A stretch of 33,618 nucleotides of DNA, taken from NCBI RefSeq assembly GCF_900240335.1, contig NZ_LT964980.1:1-33618 (forward strand), written 5' to 3'. Below are positions 29,007 to 33,618 of this stretch, piece after piece. This DNA comes from Flavimobilis massiliensis (GTDB lineage Bacteria > Actinomycetota > Actinomycetes > Actinomycetales > Cellulomonadaceae). Position numbers and translations under genes: made by a program. The notes below the pieces were generated by a model. The model was not told the origin of the DNA, searched no databases, and worked only from the letters and a program-made list of their open reading frames with translations. How positions within the stretch are numbered: position 1 is the stretch's first letter; the number at the start of each line of letters is the position of its first letter.

Positions 29007-30663
29007 CTGGACCGCCTCCTTCGCCCGTTGCGTCCTGGCCGATCTGGTGTGCGGCTCCTGCAGCCGCCTTCCCTGTCTTCTTGGCCACGTCGAGCGCGGC
29101 ACCAGCCACGATCCCTACGGGACCAGCCGCGGCTCCGGCTGCTGCGCCGCCGCCCGCTGCTGCCGTGCTGCCGCCCGCTGCGCCGCCGCCCGCTGCGCCG
29201 CCTCCCGCTGCGCCGCCTCCCGCTGCGCCGCCTCCCGCTGCGCCGCCGCCTCCCGCTGCGCCGCCGGCGCCAGCTCCGTTCGAAGAAGCGCCTTGCCCAG
29301 CGGTAGTGCCACTCTGCGGGGACGGACCGCTCTGAGGACTGGAACCAGACGTCTGACTGCCGCTCGGCTCAGGTGGTCGCTGTGGCGTAGGGTCCCCGTT
29401 GCGCCCAGATGTCTCTGAGTTGGCGAGCCTAGAGACAAGCCGTCCGAGGCCCGCTGCACCAGCCGGAAGAGCTGCAATCGCCCCGGCAGCGGCAAGCCCG
29501 CCCGACCCTCCCCCAGCGGTACTCCCGACCATCGGAGTCACGAAGCGCATGAGCGCCGGCATAGCGAAGAGCGCAATGATCATCAGCATCAGCCCCGTGA
29601 GGACCGCGAGCAGGCCCGTGCCGTCGTCGCTGAACACTTCGGTTCCGACAAGCTGGAAGGCCGCCGAGTAGACGATCGCAGCCGCGGGCTTGTAGAGGAT
29701 GAAGGCGATGAGCCAGGCGATGCACTTCTTGAACCAAGTCTTGCCCATCTCCGTGTTCGTGAAGGACGCCGAGAGGGGAAGGATGCCCGTGAGGATCACG
29801 AGCATGCCACCGCGGGCGACCATGAGCACGATCTGAATCGCCGCTGCGAGCACCGCGACCAGGCCAAGGATGATGATGAGCAGTGGGCCGAGACCCCCGG
29901 TGGCGGGATTTGTCGTGATCGCGAGCAGCGTCATCATGTTCTCGCCAAAGCAGGCCGATCCCGGAGTGGCAACGTCGCACACCAGCGAGCTGTTGATGAG
30001 CCACACGGAGAAGGAATCTGCGGCCGTGACGAGTAGCCCAACGATCGTCACGCCTGCACCTGCGGTGACAATCAGGGTGAGCAAGCCTTTGACGGTTTCG
30101 CGGCCCGGTTCTGCGCGCTGCTCCCAAACCATCCGAGTGCCGCCGATGATCACTCCGAGCACGGCGAAGGCACCCATGTACCACCAAAGCCCTGACTGGA
30201 GGAATGCCACCGCGCCGCCCGCTGCCTGCGGCCCGGAGGGCATCAGTCCTGCCACAAGTGAGCTAGCCCCGGAGACCAGGACGACGGCACACAGGACTAG
30301 TCCAACTCTTCCGACCGCAGCGATACCCTCCCCGGCCCGTACCCGTGTCGCGATCATCGCTCCAAGGGCGATTAGCGAGATGATTGCGACAGCGAGGCTG
30401 ATCCATGTGACGTAGCCCAAGGCTGTCGTGAGGTTCGCCGAGTCGGGTGCGGAGGTGCCCGCAGTGATTGCCGAAGAGCCACCGTCACCGGTGAGGTTCG
30501 GGGTGCCGATATGAACCCATACGGTTCCCAGTGACGTTATAGCCTTCCCGAATGCCTCCATGACCGCATTCGCCATGCTCGCGATCGCATCACCCAGCGC
30601 GTTCGATGCAGCGTCAGCGGCACACCGGCTGGGGCTCAAGGCCCACTTCAGAGGGGAGCACAT
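28990..30663 (-). CDS. VirB6/TrbL-like polytopic channel protein
   Basis: 557 residues from ATG 30663. About seven to eight membrane helices lie between 85 and 390 (e.g. ISLAVAIISLIALGAMI, LLIIILGLVAVLAAAI, IAWLIAFILYKPAAAIV), the last including the TrbL/VirB6-like GKTWFKKCIAWLIAFILYKP stretch. The C-terminal 170 residues are a soluble Ser/Pro/Gly tail with GGAAG repeats. VirB6 proteins form part of the inner-membrane pore. It sits 1 bp after the preceding gene's stop and overlaps the next by 17 bp. Confidence 0.85.
   Translation of the reverse strand: MCSPLKWALSPSRCAADAASNALGDAIASMANAVMEAFGKAITSLGTVWVHIGTPNLTGDGGSSAITAGTSAPDSANLTTALGYVTWISLAVAIISLIALGAMIATRVRAGEGIAAVGRVGLVLCAVVLVSGASSLVAGLMPSGPQAAGGAVAFLQSGLWWYMGAFAVLGVIIGGTRMVWEQRAEPGRETVKGLLTLIVTAGAGVTIVGLLVTAADSFSVWLINSSLVCDVATPGSACFGENMMTLLAITTNPATGGLGPLLIIILGLVAVLAAAIQIVLMVARGGMLVILTGILPLSASFTNTEMGKTWFKKCIAWLIAFILYKPAAAIVYSAAFQLVGTEVFSDDGTGLLAVLTGLMLMIIALFAMPALMRFVTPMVGSTAGGGSGGLAAAGAIAALPAGAAGLGRLVSRLANSETSGRNGDPTPQRPPEPSGSQTSGSSPQSGPSPQSGTTAGQGASSNGAGAGGAAGGGGAAGGGAAGGGAAGGGAAGGGAAGGSTAAAGGGAAAGAAAGPVGIVAGAALDVAKKTGKAAAGAAHQIGQDATGEGGGPDGSGR
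29174..29268. repeat. 15-bp tandem repeat in the VirB6-like gene
   Basis: Units beginning CCCGCTGCGCCGCC start at 29174, 29189, 29204, 29219, 29234 and 29252 (the last step 18 bp). They encode GGAAG repeats in the C-terminal tail. All lengths are multiples of 3, so unit gain or loss would keep the frame. Confidence 0.85.
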
Positions 30664-30664
30664 C

Positions 30665-31420
30665 TCACTGCTCCCAGACGGTGTAACCAGTGAGGTCAGG
30701 GATGCTCACAACACTTCCCGGCGTCGAGGTGTCGGTGTTGAGCTTCCAGTCACCGTCGGCCCACACGAGTGGATAGACAGCGGACATGGTCACGTTCTGC
30801 CCTTGAATCGAGGCCACCATGGCGACATCGATGCTCGCGGCCTCACCGTCATAGGAAAGTTGGCGGAAACCCACTACCCGGAAGCGGATATCGGCCGTCT
30901 GCTCGGGGGCGCCGGCCTCCTGGATCAGTTCGTCGCGATGACGGCCGGGGGCCGCGAAGTACTGAACCCATGCAGGAACGACCGTCGGGTCGCCCGCCAC
31001 AGTCGCTGCGTAGGTGGCTGCGAACAGCGCTCCCTCTGGCGAGTGCTGGAAGCAGTAGTGGAACCCCGCGGGGTCCTTCTTTCCCGGCCCGTGTGTCGTG
31101 GAGGTTGGGTAGGCGATGGCGCCGTGGAACTTCCAGTCAGCCGCCGGCGCGGTCGTCAGGGTGCCGCTCAAGACCTCCCCGGCGAGTCCACAAACGCTTG
31201 CGTCGCTAACGGGCGCTGCGATCGTCGTCTCCGTTGCCGAAGGTTCAGAACTGCTCCCCCTCGCCGTGGGAGGTGGCGCGGTGGTGGCTTCGTCATCGCG
31301 ATTCATGTTCGCGATCGCGAGCACGACTCCGAGCACCGCCACCACTGCGACGATGAGTGCCGCGGCGATGAAGCCGGGTCTGGTGAACGGGCTCTGCTGT
31401 TCTTCGTCGTCGAGGGTCAT
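30665..31420 (-). CDS. TcpC/DUF8175-like conjugation protein
   Basis: 251 residues from ATG 31420. A cytoplasmic start, one membrane helix (about 16-40, FIAAALIVAVVAVLGVVLAI), a Thr/Pro/Ser linker, and an extracellular domain with two Cys (GLAGEV region and HYCFQHS) and strand-rich segments (FRVVGFRQLSYDGEAASIDV). This is the layout of TcpC-like/NTF2-like channel components in Gram-positive conjugation systems. It lies in the transfer operon between the pilin candidate and the VirB6-like gene. Confidence 0.75.
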   Translation of the reverse strand: MTLDDEEQQSPFTRPGFIAAALIVAVVAVLGVVLAIANMNRDDEATTAPPPTARGSSSEPSATETTIAAPVSDASVCGLAGEVLSGTLTTAPAADWKFHGAIAYPTSTTHGPGKKDPAGFHYCFQHSPEGALFAATYAATVAGDPTVVPAWVQYFAAPGRHRDELIQEAGAPEQTADIRFRVVGFRQLSYDGEAASIDVAMVASIQGQNVTMSAVYPLVWADGDWKLNTDTSTPGSVVSIPDLTGYTVWEQ

Positions 31421-31432
31421 CTCAACTGCCAG

Positions 31433-31744
31433 TCAGGACAGGAAGCCGACGAGGGCAGCTGCGGCAGAGATGACGATGACGCCGCCCAGAGCCATGCCGA
31501 TTTTGCCAGCGTGCTCGCCGCCCTCGCCTCGGCGGGACTGGATCGCCATGAGGGCGCCAGCCATGATCAGGCCGGCGATGCAGACCGCCAGCGCGACCCA
31601 CTTCAACCATCCCATGATCGTGGTCAAGCCCTCGGTGCCCGGAGGCTGGGTGGCGATGGGGTCTGGAATGTCATCTGGAATGGCAATGGGCAGGACCGCG
31701 ACTGCGTCGAGGGCGACGCTCACGATGCTGTGAAGTGCACTCAC
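31433..31744 (-). CDS. VirB2-like small membrane protein (pilin candidate)
   Basis: 103 residues from GTG 31744, with GAAAGGAAC 8-16 bp upstream. Two membrane helices: about 44-65 (LKWVALAVCIAGLIMAGAL) and 78-101 (IGMALGGVIVISAAAALVGFL), separated by a charged loop (QSRRGEGGEHAGK). The two-helix pattern and position match VirB2/TrbC pilins or small channel subunits of actinobacterial type IV systems. The N-terminal part may be a leader. Assignment is by layout. Confidence 0.7.
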   Translation of the reverse strand: MSALHSIVSVALDAVAVLPIAIPDDIPDPIATQPPGTEGLTTIMGWLKWVALAVCIAGLIMAGALMAIQSRRGEGGEHAGKIGMALGGVIVISAAAALVGFLS

Positions 31745-31759
31745 TAGACTGAGTTCCTT

Positions 31760-32377
31760 TCAATTGGTGGTGCCGGCGGCACCGGGGAGAAGAAGCGAGC
31801 GAAGGTCGTCGACGAGGCGGCGAACTTCGCGTGGGGCGGTGGAGAGAGCAGGGGGCTCCCCCATCCGCCATGACTCGACCCACGGCACGGTCCAGGTGCG
31901 CGGGAAGCCTCCGGAGACAAGTCGGGAGAGATCGCGCAGAGGTCGCGGGAGACGGCCAGGGGTGTCCGGGACGATCACTAGGCCGAGGACCTGGGCATGC
32001 GGTACGAGGCCTGATGCCCACTGGGCCGCCGCGTGCTGCGCGGCACGTAAACCACGAACATTCGTGCGTGCGACGACGACGACGCGCGATGCAGCTGCAC
32101 CAGGCACGTAGGGCCACCCATGGCTGGCTGCCGGCCACTGAGGCACGAGCGAAGCCAGGGACGTCTCACCCGCACCGCCGTGCGCGCCGAGCCACCAGAG
32201 CTCCGCGCTGTGAGCCTGAGAGAAGCTCGGCAGCTGATCGACCAGATCGGGAGCCGGGACTCCTTCCTGCGGGGCGATAGGGCCCGTGACCGGGACCACC
32301 GATGCTGGCGCGCCGAGAATCGTGGCTGGCTCCGGTGCCGTCGGCTGAGAAAGCCACTCGTTCAGGTCGCGAGACAT
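31760..32377 (-). CDS. DUF6668-like protein with a degenerate P-loop
   Basis: 205 residues from ATG 32377, with GGGGAG 4-9 bp upstream; ATG 32392 is rejected because it precedes that site. The motif GAHGGAGETSL (about 90-100) resembles a Walker A loop in which the Lys-Ser/Thr is replaced by Glu-Thr, as in DUF6668 proteins of actinobacterial conjugation clusters. SRVVVVARTNVRGL and LGLVIVPDTPGR look like beta strands of a ParA/MinD-type fold. First gene of the long transfer operon; perhaps a regulatory or positioning subunit. Confidence 0.75.
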   Translation of the reverse strand: MSRDLNEWLSQPTAPEPATILGAPASVVPVTGPIAPQEGVPAPDLVDQLPSFSQAHSAELWWLGAHGGAGETSLASLVPQWPAASHGWPYVPGAAASRVVVVARTNVRGLRAAQHAAAQWASGLVPHAQVLGLVIVPDTPGRLPRPLRDLSRLVSGGFPRTWTVPWVESWRMGEPPALSTAPREVRRLVDDLRSLLLPGAAGTTN

Positions 32378-32419
32378 GACTCCCCTATCCATAATCACCC
32401 GGGCGGTCCCTTTCGATCC

Positions 32420-32448
32420 AGCGTAGCTGTGTGTAGTGATATTGCCAA
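32420..32448 (-). promoter_or_regulatory. Promoter of the leftward transfer operon
   Basis: On this strand TTGGCA (32448-32443), 17 bp, TACGCT (32425-32420), about 40 bp before ATG 32377. Confidence 0.6.
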
Positions 32449-32524
32449 CCGCAGCGGACCTGATGCGACACCGAGTGATACTTGTGTATATGATGTGGTC
32501 ACCTCTTACGGCAACCGCTCGGGC

Positions 32525-32530
32525 TACGCT
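32525..32530 (+). promoter_or_regulatory. -10 box of the rightward operon
   Basis: TACGCT ends 6 nt before GTG 32537, suggesting a leaderless message. TATGAT at 32489-32494 is a second possible -10. The gap 32378-32536 is thus a divergent promoter region. Confidence 0.5.
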
Positions 32531-32536
32531 TGCTTC

Positions 32537-32800
32537 GTGCAGGAATCTCCGCAGGTACGCCCAGTGACCGAGCCCCTTGACGCTTTGTTCGAGGGGCTGA
32601 ACAACACGCTCGACGTCGGAGAGGTGGCCGAGCTGCTCGGCCTGACGAAGCAGAGCGTCTACAACTGGCTGCGCGACGGCGTGATCCCCGGCTACAAGCT
32701 CGGGAGCGTCTGGGTCATCCTTCGGGACGACCTCAAGGAGGCACTGCGAGATGGATCGAACCGACCGCAACAGGGTGGTCAGCGGACGCCTGAACGCTAG
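32537..32800 (+). CDS. Excisionase/MerR-like HTH regulator
   Basis: 87 residues from GTG 32537. After a short lead-in, LDVGEVAELLGLTKQSVYNW then LRDGVIPGYKLGSVWVILRDDL form the winged-helix of excisionase-like DNA-binding proteins (HTH_17 type). The C-terminal tail is polar. As the first gene after the divergent promoter region it is the prime candidate to regulate both transfer operons. The lipoprotein gene starts inside it (50-bp overlap). Confidence 0.8.
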   Translation: MQESPQVRPVTEPLDALFEGLNNTLDVGEVAELLGLTKQSVYNWLRDGVIPGYKLGSVWVILRDDLKEALRDGSNRPQQGGQRTPER

Positions 32801-33335
32801 GGACCGCTGGCGGTCCGGCAGGTCGACCCTCGTTGTCGTGGCGGTCCTAGCCCTCACGGCGTGCACCGGGCAGGGAGAGAGCCCGTCCTCATCTCGCCCG
32901 CCCACGCCGACGACGACTGAAGAGACCCAGGCCGTGTCCGCACCGAACGGCATCGTCGACGAGGACACCCGTGAGACGATCACACCGCACGCCGTTCCGA
33001 CCTGGGACATCCCCTCGCGCACGGCGGTCGTCGAAGCGGCACGGAATGCGCTGGCGGCCTTCGCGCGACCCACGCTCGAGCAGGAGACCTGGTGGGCAGA
33101 GCTCTCTCCTCTGCTGACCCCGCAGGCGCAGCTGGACTACACCTACGTCGACCCGGCGAACGTGCCGGCTACTGCGATCACGGGCCCCGGAACGCTGACG
33201 GACGAGACGAGCGCCTACGTGGCGTCCGTCGAGGTGCCCACGGACGTCGGCACTTACACCCTCGTCCTTACGCGCGCTGACGCCGAATCTCCCTGGCTCG
33301 CCAGCCGGATCACCCCTCCAGCCGGTGTCCGCTGA
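32751..33335 (+). CDS. Lipoprotein of the transfer operon
   Basis: 194 residues from ATG 32751, with AAGGAGG 10-16 bp upstream. A basic start, hydrophobic segment and lipobox LTAC (about residues 35-38) mark a lipoprotein attached at the cysteine. A Ser/Thr/Pro linker follows, then a domain of about 140 residues with strand-rich parts (AYVASVEVPTDVGTYTLVLT). It is 3 bp from the cell-wall hydrolase gene, so both act outside the membrane. No enzyme motif is visible. Confidence 0.75.
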   Translation: MDRTDRNRVVSGRLNARDRWRSGRSTLVVVAVLALTACTGQGESPSSSRPPTPTTTEETQAVSAPNGIVDEDTRETITPHAVPTWDIPSRTAVVEAARNALAAFARPTLEQETWWAELSPLLTPQAQLDYTYVDPANVPATAITGPGTLTDETSAYVASVEVPTDVGTYTLVLTRADAESPWLASRITPPAGVR

Positions 33336-33338
33336 CCC

Positions 33339-33618
33339 ATGGCCGCGAACAGTTCAGGCGCCGTTCTCAGCATTGCGATGGTGCCGTTTGTCCTCGTGTT
33401 CGGCGTCGTGTTCAGCCTCATGCTCGCTGGCGACGACGCCGATAGTGCTGCTGCTGCTGCTGAGGATGGCTGCACCCCGGTCCGTACCCAACCTGTAGAG
33501 GTAGACCCCGCCACTGTGCCCGATGAGGCAATCGCGGGGTACAGCCGTGACCAGTTGGTCAACGCAGCTCACATCCTCGAAGCGGGTCGGGCGCTCAATC
33601 TAGGTGTGCGGGACCAAA
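33339..33618 (+). CDS. Conjugation peptidoglycan hydrolase, 5' part (continues at base 128)
   Basis: ATG 33339, 3 bp after the lipoprotein stop. It encodes an N-terminal membrane anchor (VLSIAMVPFVLVFGVVFSLM, residues 9-28) and an Ala/Asp linker, then enters the region repeated at the window start. Joining base 33618 to 128 keeps the frame and gives the 350-residue protein described under 1-900. Confidence 0.9.
   Translation, partial: MAANSSGAVLSIAMVPFVLVFGVVFSLMLAGDDADSAAAAAEDGCTPVRTQPVEVDPATVPDEAIAGYSRDQLVNAAHILEAGRALNLGVRDQ
33492..33618. repeat. Terminal overlap identical to 1-127 (assembly circularity)
   Basis: All 127 bases match the first 127 of the window. This length is typical of a k=127 assembly overlap of a circular contig, not a biological repeat. 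Confidence 0.95.

Noticed and set aside
1..33618. tRNA or rRNA genes
   Set aside because: No cloverleaf with a T-loop GTTCGAATC-type motif or rRNA-like conserved stretch was seen.
33492..33618. Terminal repeat as a phage-like direct terminal repeat or att site
   Set aside because: No phage genes, and one gene reads in frame across the join; assembly overlap of a circle explains it.

Overview
The window is a complete circular plasmid written as a line. Its last 127 bases (33492-33618) are identical to bases 1-127, so the real circle is about 33,491 bp. The gene running off the right edge at 33339 continues at the left edge and ends at 900. High GC by eye, many GTG starts, tight stop/start overlaps, many candidate leaderless starts 6-8 nt after a TANNNT -10 box, and the protein families present (SCO6880-like, DUF4913, DUF4192, DUF6668-like, Cmx) all point to an actinobacterium. 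Micrococcales is my guess and is not proven.

Layout, clockwise. (1) 32537-2019: a rightward conjugation-accessory operon across the junction, encoding an excisionase-like HTH regulator, a lipoprotein, a membrane-anchored peptidoglycan hydrolase (transglycosylase-like plus M23), an FHA/zinc-ribbon protein and a small ribbon-helix-helix-like protein. (2) 2140-4161: a replication protein with an archaeo-eukaryotic-primase-like N-terminus and two HTH regions. (3) 4173-6051: an unrecognised cassette of one leftward gene and four rightward genes around a twin-palindrome promoter; the last gene is a MucR-like zinc-finger protein. (4) 6333-9092: an NrdH-type redoxin, a small membrane protein, ParA and a small RHH ParB-like partner, then two more small genes. 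Related palindromes lie at both the redoxin and par promoters. (5) 9214-12332: a coiled-coil KfrA-like protein, CAACCGAAAC repeats, an antitoxin/zeta-toxin pair and a serine resolvase with non-canonical catalytic positions. (6) 12566-15156: a 36-residue zinc-ribbon gene, an IS481-type transposase abutting a Cmx-type chloramphenicol exporter, and a leader-peptide attenuator before the exporter. (7) 15473-16988: a leftward three-gene DUF4192 operon. (8) 17070-20151: a hairpin cluster that looks like oriT, then MobC-like protein, relaxase and a coiled-coil protein. (9) 20234-23098: an MmeI-like single-chain restriction-modification enzyme. (10) 23463-32377: a small repeat protein, then a long leftward type IV secretion operon (read from 32377 down): DUF6668-like P-loop protein, VirB2-like pilin candidate, TcpC-like protein, VirB6/TrbL-like channel, SCO6880-like protein, VirB4-like ATPase, VirD4-like coupling protein and DUF4913.

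Together these make a self-transmissible plasmid: its own Rep, ParAB partition, post-segregational killing by zeta toxin, relaxase and oriT for DNA processing, a cell-wall hydrolase and secretion channel for transfer, an R-M enzyme that could defend or addict the host, and a probable chloramphenicol resistance gene. The least understood parts are the 4173-6051 cassette, the DUF4192 operon, and the operators linking the redoxin gene with the par locus.
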